A DNA stretch of 12,610 nt from Candidatus Margulisiibacteriota bacterium (GTDB taxonomy: Bacteria; Margulisbacteria; WOR-1; JAKLHX01), in NCBI GenBank assembly GCA_022709925.1, contig JAKLHX010000017.1, positions 1 to 12,610 of the forward strand, written 5' to 3'. The stretch's first letter is position 1; the number at the start of each line of letters is the position of its first letter. The notes beneath the pieces were generated by a model. It saw nothing but the letters and a program-made list of their open reading frames with translations, made no database searches and was not told the DNA's origin. Below are positions 7,315 through 12,610 of this stretch, in pieces. The position numbers were made by a program, and so were the translations under genes.

Positions 7315-8163
7315 ATGGGCTCTATTAAGCCTCGCGGAAGATGGGTGGTCTTTTTCATGGCCCTTGCCGTTGCGGTCGGGCTTTTCTGGGCATTGCGTCA
7401 CGGCATCATATATGAGAACAACCAGGTGAATATATTGATATTGGGGGTTGATGCCAGGAATGGCCTCCGTGCCAGGTCGGATTCTATCAATCTCGTGCAT
7501 ATAGATTATGCAAGGAACAGGATAGGGGTCTTGGCCATCCCGAGAGATATGCTGGTTGATATCCCGGGCCGCGGCCAGGATAAGGTCAATCATGCCCATA
7601 TGTTCGGAGGCCCGGAGCTCTCATGTAAGGTCATTTCAAGATTTACCGGCATTCCCATAAATAACTACATCGAGCTGAATTTTCCTATGTTCGTAAATCT
7701 TATCGATCAACTTGGCGGAGTTACTTTGGATGTTGAAAAAGGCCTTTATTACGATGACTACGCAGGGAACCTTCATATAAGCCTTTCTCCCGGTGTCCAG
7801 AAGCTTACCGGCTATGAGGCGATGGGGTATGTCCGTTTCAGGCATGACAGTGCAAGCGATTGGGGAAGGATAGACCGCCAGCATAAGTTCTTTCAGGCGG
7901 TCGTGAATGAGGTGTCCAATCCCGTCAACGTTGTGAAGCTCCCTTATATAATGTATGGGGCTTCATCCAACATAAGGACCAATCTCGGGGTCTCCCAAAT
8001 AACCAAGCTTGCGTTGAGGGTCCCGGGCATATATAAGAATGGGGCTGTGGTCATGGGAGTGATACCCGGGACAGATGCCAGGCTTGCCAGGGGCTATTAT
8101 ATGATCGCCGACGAAGAGGGCATGAAAAAAGTGATCAACGAAGTGATCTACGATATCAAGTAA
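7315..8163 (+). CDS. LytR-CpsA-Psr (LCP) family cell-envelope protein
   Basis: LCP enzymes are membrane-anchored phosphotransferases that attach polyprenyl-linked glycopolymers to peptidoglycan or other acceptors outside the cell. Numbered from the ATG at 7315 (282 residues), one N-terminal membrane helix covers about 10-27 after a basic stretch. The family motifs follow: NILILGVDAR at 39-48, the RSD at 54-56, IPRD at 75-78, KVNHA shortly after, and RFRHD at 174-178 followed by DWGRIDRQ at 182-189, the charged residues that bind the pyrophosphate head. Length is that of a minimal LCP domain with no extra C-terminal module. ATG 7315 is favoured by AGGGG at 7300-7304; the GTG at 7306 is too close to it. 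The end overlaps the reverse-strand P-loop gene by 16 bases. Confidence 0.92.
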   Translation: MGSIKPRGRWVVFFMALAVAVGLFWALRHGIIYENNQVNILILGVDARNGLRARSDSINLVHIDYARNRIGVLAIPRDMLVDIPGRGQDKVNHAHMFGGPELSCKVISRFTGIPINNYIELNFPMFVNLIDQLGGVTLDVEKGLYYDDYAGNLHISLSPGVQKLTGYEAMGYVRFRHDSASDWGRIDRQHKFFQAVVNEVSNPVNVVKLPYIMYGASSNIRTNLGVSQITKLALRVPGIYKNGAVVMGVIPGTDARLARGYYMIADEEGMKKVINEVIYDIK

Positions 8164-8693
8164 GGCTTTATCTTCTCTTTCAGTTCTTCTATACTTCCGG
8201 AATTTTGTATCCTTGCCTGGGCAAACTTCAAGCATTCAAATAGCTGCTGCTTGTTCGGGTCAGCTGAATTCTCCCTTTGTTCTATTTCAATGAAATCTTT
8301 CAAGTTGGTCTCGAATCCGACCCTGCCTCGTTTTTTTGCTCTTTCAAACCGGACCTCTACGGGAGCGTCTATGCCGATGAGAAAGAACCCCGGAGTTTTT
8401 TTAAGTTCAGCTATTTCAAAAGTGTTCCTGATGCTGTCTATTACGGCTTTATCGCGTCCGTCCTTCTTTAATTTCTCTATGGCTTTTGCGGCTAATACTC
8501 CCGGTCCGAATTTTTCCCTGAGCTCATTCCCGCAACGGATAAGATTTTCCCTTGAATGATCAAGTCCTTTTTCGGTGGCGTAGTCCCTTACTATGTCGGA
8601 TAGCGAGTAATAGGCGAATCCGCAGCTTTTTAAGTAGTCTGCGGCAGTGCCTTTTCCTGAAGCATTGAGCCCTGTTAATCCGATCAGTTGCAC
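8148..8693 (-). CDS. P-loop nucleotide kinase-like protein (UPF0200 / dephospho-CoA kinase-like)
   Basis: The 181-residue protein has a Walker A loop GLNASGKGT at 8-16, a substrate-side SLSDIVR at 30-36, SRENLxxxGNELREKFG at 47-63, VIDSIRN at 84-90 and an arginine-rich lid RFERAKKRGR at 115-124. This order is that of small nucleoside or nucleotide kinases. It resembles the archaeal UPF0200 proteins more than bacterial CoaE, so the substrate is left open. Translation starts with GTG at 8693; GAGGAG (8704-8709 on this strand) lies ten bases upstream, and a near-consensus promoter sits before it. It diverges from the ribosomal operon and converges with the LCP gene. Confidence 0.75.
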   Translation of the reverse strand: MQLIGLTGLNASGKGTAADYLKSCGFAYYSLSDIVRDYATEKGLDHSRENLIRCGNELREKFGPGVLAAKAIEKLKKDGRDKAVIDSIRNTFEIAELKKTPGFFLIGIDAPVEVRFERAKKRGRVGFETNLKDFIEIEQRENSADPNKQQLFECLKFAQARIQNSGSIEELKEKIKPYLIS

Positions 8694-8718
8694 AAAAATG
8701 GAACTCCTCTATTTGATT

Positions 8719-8747
8719 ATTATAATGAAGTTAACGCCGGTTGACAA
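8719..8747 (-). promoter_or_regulatory. Sigma70 promoter for the P-loop kinase gene
   Basis: On the minus strand TTGTCA (8747-8742) is followed after exactly 17 bases by TATAAT (8724-8719). Initiation near 8712 would leave a leader of about 19 bases that includes the GAGGAG ribosome-binding site. The -35 hexamer overlaps the -35 of the opposite promoter by five bases. Confidence 0.7.
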
Positions 8748-8769
8748 TGCCTGCCTCCCGTTGTAGAAT
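8741..8769 (+). promoter_or_regulatory. Sigma70 promoter for the rpmG-secE-nusG-rpl-rpoB operon
   Basis: A consensus TTGACA at 8741-8746 is followed after exactly 17 bases by TAGAAT at 8764-8769. This is the best promoter on the plus strand in the window and stands at the head of the ribosomal/transcription operon. Initiation near 8776 predicts a leader of about 75 bases before rpmG. No other good promoter is seen before rplK, so it may serve the whole run. Confidence 0.78.
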
Positions 8770-8798
8770 ACATATGTCCGTAAATTTTGCCAGTAATA

Positions 8799-8835
8799 TT
8801 GGGTTTCATTTCCCAAGTAAAATTGGTGTGGGGAG
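8799..8835 (+). promoter_or_regulatory. Possible switching hairpins in the rpmG leader
   Basis: TTGGG at 8799-8803 can pair with CCCAA at 8812-8816. Alternatively, the same C-run (TTCCC, 8810-8814) can pair with GGGAG at 8831-8835, which is the only ribosome-binding site before rpmG. The two pairings exclude each other, so the leader could hold an open and a closed state. The stems are only five pairs long, so this is a suggestion, not a demonstrated element. Confidence 0.25.
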
Positions 8836-8839
8836 CATT

Positions 8840-8854
8840 ATGCTTTTGTCATGA
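8840..8854 (+). CDS. Four-codon leader ORF overlapping the rpmG start
   Basis: ATG at 8840 opens a reading frame of four codons (M-L-L-S) ending in TGA at 8852-8854. That stop overlaps the rpmG ATG as ATGA. The GGGGAG at 8830-8835 is four bases from this ATG but 15 bases from the rpmG ATG, so the ribosome-binding site fits the mini-ORF better. It may deliver ribosomes to rpmG by coupling. It is short enough to be accidental. Confidence 0.3.
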   Translation: MLLS

Positions 8855-9000
8855 GAGAAGTAATTACATTAAGCTGCACGACCTGTAAAAGAAAAAACTA
8901 CGCCAGTACCAGGAACAAAAAACCCGGTTCTGAAAAGATAACTTTGAAGAAGTATTGCTATGCTTGCAGGAAAAGGACGCCTCATAAAGAAGAAAAGTAA
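8851..9000 (+). CDS. rpmG: Large ribosomal subunit protein bL33, zinc-binding form
   Basis: The 49-residue basic protein begins MREVITLSCTTC and matches bL33 of the 50S subunit, which sits near the E site. CTTC at 9-12 and CYAC at 36-39 give the four cysteines of the zinc-ribbon (C+) version. Length is normal. ATG 8851 is the only usable start in this frame after the stop at 8818-8820. The gene lies between the operon promoter and tRNA-Trp, an arrangement common in bacteria, where rpmG, trnW, secE and nusG run together. The expected ribosome-binding site is unusually far away at 15 bases; see the overlapping mini-ORF. Confidence 0.93.
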   Translation: MREVITLSCTTCKRKNYASTRNKKPGSEKITLKKYCYACRKRTPHKEEK

Positions 9001-9029
9001 TTTGCGGTAGTTGCCCACCAAGGCAGTTC

Positions 9030-9044
9030 CTGTTTAGCAAACAG
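9030..9044 (+). other. Small perfect hairpin between rpmG and tRNA-Trp
   Basis: CTGTTT, a three-base loop AGC, and AAACAG form a six-pair hairpin in the 72-base gap between rpmG and the tRNA. It is followed by TTAAAA rather than a T-run, so it is not a convincing terminator. It may protect the rpmG message end or mark a cleavage point when the tRNA is cut out. Nothing else is evident in this gap. Confidence 0.35.
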
Positions 9045-9072
9045 TTAAAATATGGGGATTTTTTGTGCTTTT

Positions 9073-9145
<73 letters not shown>

Positions 9146-9177
9146 TTTAAAGTGTGGGATTTAAAAGGGTAAGGGTA

Positions 9178-9408
9178 ATGGAGATAAAGAAAAGCGGCTC
9201 GGAGCTCCTGAAAAAGACGGCGACTTTTTTAAAAGAGGTCGAAATAGAGTTTAAAAAAGTCGTTTGGCCTGATAGAAAGTTCGTTTTTGCCGCGACGGTC
9301 ATAGTTTTGGTGATCGTGCTCTCTTCGGCGGCTTATGTGATGGTTGTCGACTGGGGTCTGGCGAAAATATTTGATTTTTTGACCGCAATCTTTAGATCGG
9401 GTGTATAA
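9178..9408 (+). CDS. secE: Preprotein translocase subunit SecE
   Basis: SecE is the small essential clamp subunit of the SecYEG protein-export channel. The 76-residue single-spanning form typical of most bacteria is seen: an amphipathic N-terminal helix containing FLKEVEIEFKKVVWPDRK (the conserved E-K-VxWP segment) and then one membrane helix of about 20 residues (AATVIVLVIVLSSAAYVMVV). ATG 9178 is chosen because AAAGGG lies about eight bases upstream; a GTG at 9154 would add eight residues without a better site. The gene follows tRNA-Trp by 32 bases and precedes nusG by three bases, the standard arrangement. Confidence 0.94.
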   Translation: MEIKKSGSELLKKTATFLKEVEIEFKKVVWPDRKFVFAATVIVLVIVLSSAAYVMVVDWGLAKIFDFLTAIFRSGV

Positions 9409-9411
9409 AAA

Positions 9412-10164
9412 GTGGAAGAGCTGACAGGACAAAAAGAACAAGAATCGATCCAACCTTCAGAAGGTGAACAGCCTGCAGCCGAAGCTGTTCAGCAGGTCAG
9501 CGAAGTGATCCCTGAAACCCCTGCCCCTGAAGCTGCGCCGCAAGTTGTGGCCGCAGAAGAGGTCCCTTCGGAGACTGTTCAGGAAGGGCCGGTCCAAGAG
9601 GAGAAAGCTCCCGAAGACCTCACGATAGAGAAGGTCGGCGAACCGAAATGGTATATAGTCCAGACGCTGACAGGCCAGGAAGACAAGGTAAAAAGCAGGA
9701 TCGAGACCACTGTAGAAGAGTTAGGGCTTAAAGAGCGCATCTTAAGGGTGCTTGTTCCTGAAGAAGAGACCGTAGAGATCAAGGGCGATAAAAGGATAGA
9801 GCGGAAGAGAAAGATGTATCCCGGCTATGTTTTTGTCGAGATGATCCTTGATGAAGATACCTGGTACAAGATAAGAAGCACCGCCGGGGTGGCAAGGTTC
9901 ATCGGCGGGAAAACGTCTCCGGTCGCTGTTACCGACAGGGAGATGCAAAGGGTCCTTAAGCAGCTCGGGATAAAAGAGAAAGAAATAACGGTTGAATTCT
10001 CGATGGGAGAGCCGATAAGGATCATCAGCGGATCTTTCAGGGGCTACACCGGTTCGGTTGCCGAGATAAATGCGGCCAAATCGAAGCTGAAGGCAATGAT
10101 AAATATTTTTGGAAGGGACACGTCTGTCGAAGTAGACTTTGATCGTGTTGAAAAGGTAGTATAA
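9412..10164 (+). CDS. nusG: Transcription termination/antitermination factor NusG with acidic N-terminal extension
   Basis: NusG binds RNA polymerase and links it to Rho or to the leading ribosome. The NGN domain begins at about residue 79 with KWYIVQTLTGQEDKV and includes KMYPGYVFVEM and the TAGVARFIGG block. The KOW domain starts near residue 200 with EPIRIISGSFRGYTGSV. At 250 residues it is longer than the usual 170-190 because residues 1-78 form a Glu/Pro/Ala/Gln-rich, strongly acidic, probably disordered tail. The GTG at 9412 lies three bases after secE and has no clear ribosome-binding site, so coupling to secE is likely. A shorter protein starting near the NGN domain is not favoured because the extension stays open and in codon style. 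Confidence 0.95.
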   Translation: MEELTGQKEQESIQPSEGEQPAAEAVQQVSEVIPETPAPEAAPQVVAAEEVPSETVQEGPVQEEKAPEDLTIEKVGEPKWYIVQTLTGQEDKVKSRIETTVEELGLKERILRVLVPEEETVEIKGDKRIERKRKMYPGYVFVEMILDEDTWYKIRSTAGVARFIGGKTSPVAVTDREMQRVLKQLGIKEKEITVEFSMGEPIRIISGSFRGYTGSVAEINAAKSKLKAMINIFGRDTSVEVDFDRVEKVV

Positions 10165-10165
10165 A

Positions 10166-10591
10166 GTGGCAAAAAAAGTACTTACAATGGTAAAGCTTCA
10201 AATACAGGCGGGGAAAGCCAACCCGGCTCCTCCGATAGGTCCGGCGCTCGGTCAGCACGGCGTCAACATCATGGAGTTCTGCAAGGCTTATAACTCCAAG
10301 ACATCCGACAAGGGAGATACCATCATCCCGGTCGAGATCACGATATATGATGACAGATCGTTCACATTCGTATTAAAGACGCCTCCGGCTTCGGTTTTGA
10401 TAACAAAGGCCGCAGGGATAGAAAAAGGTTCCAGCGAGCCGAACAAAACGAAAGTCGGCAGCATTACAAGGGCCCAGCTTGAAGAGATCGCAAAGGTGAA
10501 GCTTCCCGATCTGAACGCAAGGGATGTTGCCGCGGCCTCAAATATCATAGCGGGCACAGCAAGGAATATGGGGGTTGAAATAAAGGGATGA
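10166..10591 (+). CDS. rplK: Large ribosomal subunit protein uL11
   Basis: The 141-residue protein is uL11, which binds the GTPase-associated region of 23S rRNA at the base of the L7/L12 stalk. The N-terminal proline-rich segment GKANPAPPIGPALGQHGVNI and the C-terminal RNA-binding domain with KVGSITRAQLEEIA and GTARNMGV are plain. It begins with GTG at 10166, one base after the nusG stop, with AGGTAG in the end of nusG as ribosome-binding site. The end overlaps rplA as ATGA. No room is left for a separate uL1 operator upstream; if present it must overlap the end of nusG. Confidence 0.97.
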   Translation: MAKKVLTMVKLQIQAGKANPAPPIGPALGQHGVNIMEFCKAYNSKTSDKGDTIIPVEITIYDDRSFTFVLKTPPASVLITKAAGIEKGSSEPNKTKVGSITRAQLEEIAKVKLPDLNARDVAAASNIIAGTARNMGVEIKG

Positions 10592-11280
10592 CCAGTAATA
10601 AAAAATACGCTGAAAAAGCCAAATTAGTAGATAGCAGCACAAAATACGGACTTTCAGAAGCGGTAAGTCTTCTCAAACAGACTGCAAGAGCTAAATTTGA
10701 TGAAAGCATAGAGCTTGCTCTTCATTTGACGACCGATCCGAAGAAGAGCGAACAGAACGTAAGAGGTACGGTGTCTATGCCTGCAGGGACCGGTAAAACG
10801 ATAAAGTTGCTTGTTCTTGCGAGAGGAGATAAAGCAAAAGAAGCCGAACAATCAGGCGCCGATTATGTCGGGGCTGAAGACATGGTGGAAAAGATATCCG
10901 GCGGATGGATAGATTTTGATCTTGTTATCGCTACTCCGGACATGATGCCGACCGTAGGAAAACTCGGCAAAGTTCTCGGGACCAAGGGGCTTATGCCAAA
11001 TCCCAAGTCCGGGACTGTGGTTACCGATGTTGCCAAGGCGGTCAAAGAGTTCAAGGCCGGGAAAGTCGAATTTAAACAGGACAAAACAGCTAATATCCAT
11101 ATCGGGATCGCCAAAGTTTCTTTCCCCGAAAAAGACATTGAAAGCAATATAGTCGCGGCGATAACGGCTATAAATAAGATGAGGCCTGCCGGATTAAAGG
11201 GCAATCTTATCAAGACTGCTACTGTGTCGACGACCATGGGGCCCGGTATAGGGCTTAATATTTCCAAGATCGTAAAATAG
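10588..11280 (+). CDS. rplA: Large ribosomal subunit protein uL1
   Basis: uL1 forms the mobile L1 stalk that escorts deacylated tRNA from the E site, and in many bacteria represses its own operon. The 230-residue length is standard. Recognisable blocks are KFDESIELALHL near residue 38, the central domain with LVIATPDMMPTVGKLGKVLG and GLMPNPKSGTV, and a C-terminal GPGIGLNIS. The ATG overlaps the rplK stop by four bases, so the two proteins are made in step. The next gene follows after only 16 bases. Confidence 0.97.
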   Translation: MTSNKKYAEKAKLVDSSTKYGLSEAVSLLKQTARAKFDESIELALHLTTDPKKSEQNVRGTVSMPAGTGKTIKLLVLARGDKAKEAEQSGADYVGAEDMVEKISGGWIDFDLVIATPDMMPTVGKLGKVLGTKGLMPNPKSGTVVTDVAKAVKEFKAGKVEFKQDKTANIHIGIAKVSFPEKDIESNIVAAITAINKMRPAGLKGNLIKTATVSTTMGPGIGLNISKIVK

Positions 11281-11296
11281 AATTTGGAGCAAAGTA

Positions 11297-11827
11297 ATGT
11301 CAGAGAGAAAATATAAAGAATCAAAAACAAAAGCGATCGAGGCGATCAAGGAGAAAAGGTCAAAGAGCAAGATCATGATCCTTACCGATCATCAGGGCCT
11401 TACCGTTGCCCAGATAACCGAATTAAGGGACAAACTTTTTGAAGTTGATGCCCATTACAATGTCGTAAAGAACACTCTCGCTTATAAGGCCATAGCTCCG
11501 GATAACCAGGAAAAGATGAAAGAGGTCCTGAACGGTCCTTCTTCAATAATATTCGGCTACGGCGATGTCGTTGCTCCGGCGAAGATACTCGTGTCCTTTG
11601 CCAAGGCCAATGAAAAGCCGGGGATAAAAGGCGCCTTAATGGACGGGATCTTCATGGATCCTTCGGAAATAAAGAAGCTCGCGATGCTTCCTTCAAAGGA
11701 AGTCCTTATAGCTAAAGCGATCGGCGGGATAAAATCACCGCTCGTATCTTTGGTAAATGTGCTCCAGGGGCCGATAAGAAAATTGGCTTATGCGTTGAAT
11801 GAAATCTCAAAAAAGAAGGGGGGTTAG
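11297..11827 (+). CDS. rplJ: Large ribosomal subunit protein uL10
   Basis: uL10 is the base of the ribosomal stalk and carries the L7/L12 dimers on its C-terminal helix. The 176-residue protein shows the N-terminal rRNA-binding domain with DHQGLTVAQITELRDKL and the VKNTLAYKA block, then a C-terminal helical tail ending in Lys/Gly. GGAG at 11286-11289 is seven bases before the ATG. In many bacteria a long leader here binds the L10-L12 complex and shuts off translation. Only 16 bases separate rplA from rplJ, so any such site would have to lie inside rplA. Confidence 0.96.
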   Translation: MSERKYKESKTKAIEAIKEKRSKSKIMILTDHQGLTVAQITELRDKLFEVDAHYNVVKNTLAYKAIAPDNQEKMKEVLNGPSSIIFGYGDVVAPAKILVSFAKANEKPGIKGALMDGIFMDPSEIKKLAMLPSKEVLIAKAIGGIKSPLVSLVNVLQGPIRKLAYALNEISKKKGG

Positions 11828-11833
11828 TTACAA

Positions 11834-12208
11834 ATGTCTAAGATAGAAGGGATCATGACTACGATAGAAGGGCTTACTGTCCTGGAATTGGCCGACCTGG
11901 TCAAGTCTTTGGAGGATAAGTTCGGTGTTGTTGCGGCAGCTCCAGTAGCAGTAGCAGGGGGCGGAGCGGCAGCGGCAGGTCCGGCGGAAGAAGTGAAGGA
12001 CGAGGTTGATGTTATCTTGACCGGTGTGGGCGACAAGAAGATCCAGGTCCTTAAGGTCGTCAGAGAGATAACAGGCCTTGCTTTGAAAGAAGCAAAAGAC
12101 TTGGTAGATACGGTACCGAAACCAGTCAAGTCCAAGATCAAGAAGGCTGAAGCTGAGGATATCAAGAAAAAATTAGAGGAACAAGGTGGCACAGTTGAAA
12201 TCAAATAA
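11834..12208 (+). CDS. rplL: Large ribosomal subunit protein bL12 (L7/L12)
   Basis: bL12 is the multi-copy stalk protein that recruits and stimulates translational GTPases. In the 124-residue sequence the N-terminal dimerisation helices (TVLELADLVKSLEDKFGV) are followed by an Ala/Gly/Pro hinge at about 36-54. The C-terminal domain contains the factor-binding surface KKIQVLKVVREITGLALKEAK. Length and layout are typical. The ATG is preceded by a G-rich run at the end of rplJ (11818-11823), about ten bases away. The last 23 bases also encode the start of rpoB in another frame. Confidence 0.97.
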   Translation: MSKIEGIMTTIEGLTVLELADLVKSLEDKFGVVAAAPVAVAGGGAAAAGPAEEVKDEVDVILTGVGDKKIQVLKVVREITGLALKEAKDLVDTVPKPVKSKIKKAEAEDIKKKLEEQGGTVEIK

Positions 12209-12610
12209 TAGGATAAATCCTTATGGTTTGGAAAAGCAAGAACTGGAAGCTCCCGATCTTTTGGGAATGCAAAAAGATTCCTTCAATTGGTTCCTTTCGG
12301 AAGGGCTGAAGGAAGAGCTCAAGGCTATCTCTCCGATCAAAGGTTACGGAGGCCGCTACGAGCTTGAGTTCACAGGCGCTTATAAGCTTGACGATCCTAA
12401 ATATTCGCATGAGGAGTGTCTCATTAAAGAGGTCACTTATCAGGCACCTATAAATGTAACCGCCAAATTGGTGGACAAGGAGACCGGCGAGATCAAGGAG
12501 GGCGACGTCCTCGTGCCCGCCGGGACGCTCATAGACCGCAGGAAGGCCCAGGAGCTCAAGAAGGACACAAGGGCCAAGCACATATCGGAAGCCTGGATCC
12601 AGGCGCCCGA
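12186..12610 (+). CDS. rpoB: DNA-directed RNA polymerase subunit beta (5' part, cut by the window end)
   Basis: The reading frame starting with GTG at 12186 encodes the N-terminus of the beta subunit and runs off the window after 141 codons. LLGMQKDSFNWFLSEGL near residues 25-41, SPIKGYGGRYELEF and a TYQAPINVTAKLVDKETGEIKE block match RpoB. After residue 105 the usual continuation (xxVFxGDxPLMT, leading to GTFIINGxERV) is not seen; instead GDVLVPAGTLIDRRKAQEL and a charged segment follow, in GC-richer codons. This may be a lineage-specific insertion. GAGGA at 12176-12180 lies five bases before the GTG, within rplL, so rpoB overlaps rplL by 23 bases and is probably translationally coupled to it. 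Confidence 0.9.
   Translation, partial: MAQLKSNNRINPYGLEKQELEAPDLLGMQKDSFNWFLSEGLKEELKAISPIKGYGGRYELEFTGAYKLDDPKYSHEECLIKEVTYQAPINVTAKLVDKETGEIKEGDVLVPAGTLIDRRKAQELKKDTRAKHISEAWIQAP

Noticed and set aside
8725..8766. A 13-codon ORF (ATG 8725) between the divergent promoters
   Set aside because: It has no ribosome-binding site and lies across both promoters, upstream of the predicted plus-strand start site.
9001..9025. Remnant of a second tRNA, because GCCCACCA resembles a tRNA 3' end
   Set aside because: No matching 5' acceptor arm, D arm or anticodon arm can be found in the preceding rpmG sequence.
9030..9060. Terminator between rpmG and tRNA-Trp
   Set aside because: The hairpin has only six A/T-rich pairs and is followed by TTAAAATATGGGG. 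The T-run comes about 15 bases later, too far for a standard terminator.
11824..12204. A 126-codon open frame on the minus strand across rplL
   Set aside because: It covers rplL exactly and reads as Ser/Ala/Pro low complexity. bL12 on the other strand is unmistakable.

Overview
The window is a piece of a bacterial chromosome, most likely from an uncultivated, anaerobic lineage. It carries the standard bacterial order rpmG, tRNA-Trp, secE, nusG, rplK, rplA, rplJ, rplL, rpoB. Its moderate GC, heavy use of ATA for isoleucine and rubrerythrin-type protein fit deep-branching groups such as Margulisbacteria/Saganbacteria, Omnitrophota or Elusimicrobiota. This placement is a guess from style, since no marker here can be scored without a search.

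Left part (1-4787): a 180-base non-coding lead-in with a long imperfect inverted repeat is followed by a P2-type cation ATPase and a translationally linked nitroreductase-family protein. A DUF1152-like gene on the opposite strand runs tail-to-tail into the nitroreductase. Its codon use contrasts with its neighbours, so it looks like a later arrival.

Middle part (4788-8693): a short divergent region with a GGGTCA/TGACCC palindrome and a TATAAT box precedes a forward run. The run holds a Maf nucleotide pyrophosphatase, a BaiN/HI0933-type flavoprotein, a two-lobed rubrerythrin-like ferritin and a LytR-CpsA-Psr cell-envelope protein. maf and baiN overlap as ATGA; the ferritin gene probably has its own extended -10 promoter inside the end of baiN. 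A reverse-strand P-loop nucleotide kinase-like gene overlaps the end of the LCP gene.

Right part (8694-12610): two near-consensus divergent promoters share one -35 region. One drives the P-loop gene leftward and the other drives the ribosomal/transcription operon rightward. The operon is compact: secE to nusG 3 nt, nusG to rplK 1 nt, rplK/rplA overlapping, rplA to rplJ 16 nt, and rpoB starting with GTG inside rplL. The usual long leader before rplJ and the rplL-rpoB spacer are absent. NusG has a 78-residue acidic N-terminal extension. RpoB is cut by the window end and leaves the familiar pattern near residue 106.

Most of the window is ordinary core genome and I see no clear new multi-gene system. 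The points most worth a second look are the shared -35 promoters, the RpoB segment, the altered ion site of the ATPase, the four-codon ORF in front of rpmG and the codon-atypical DUF1152 gene.
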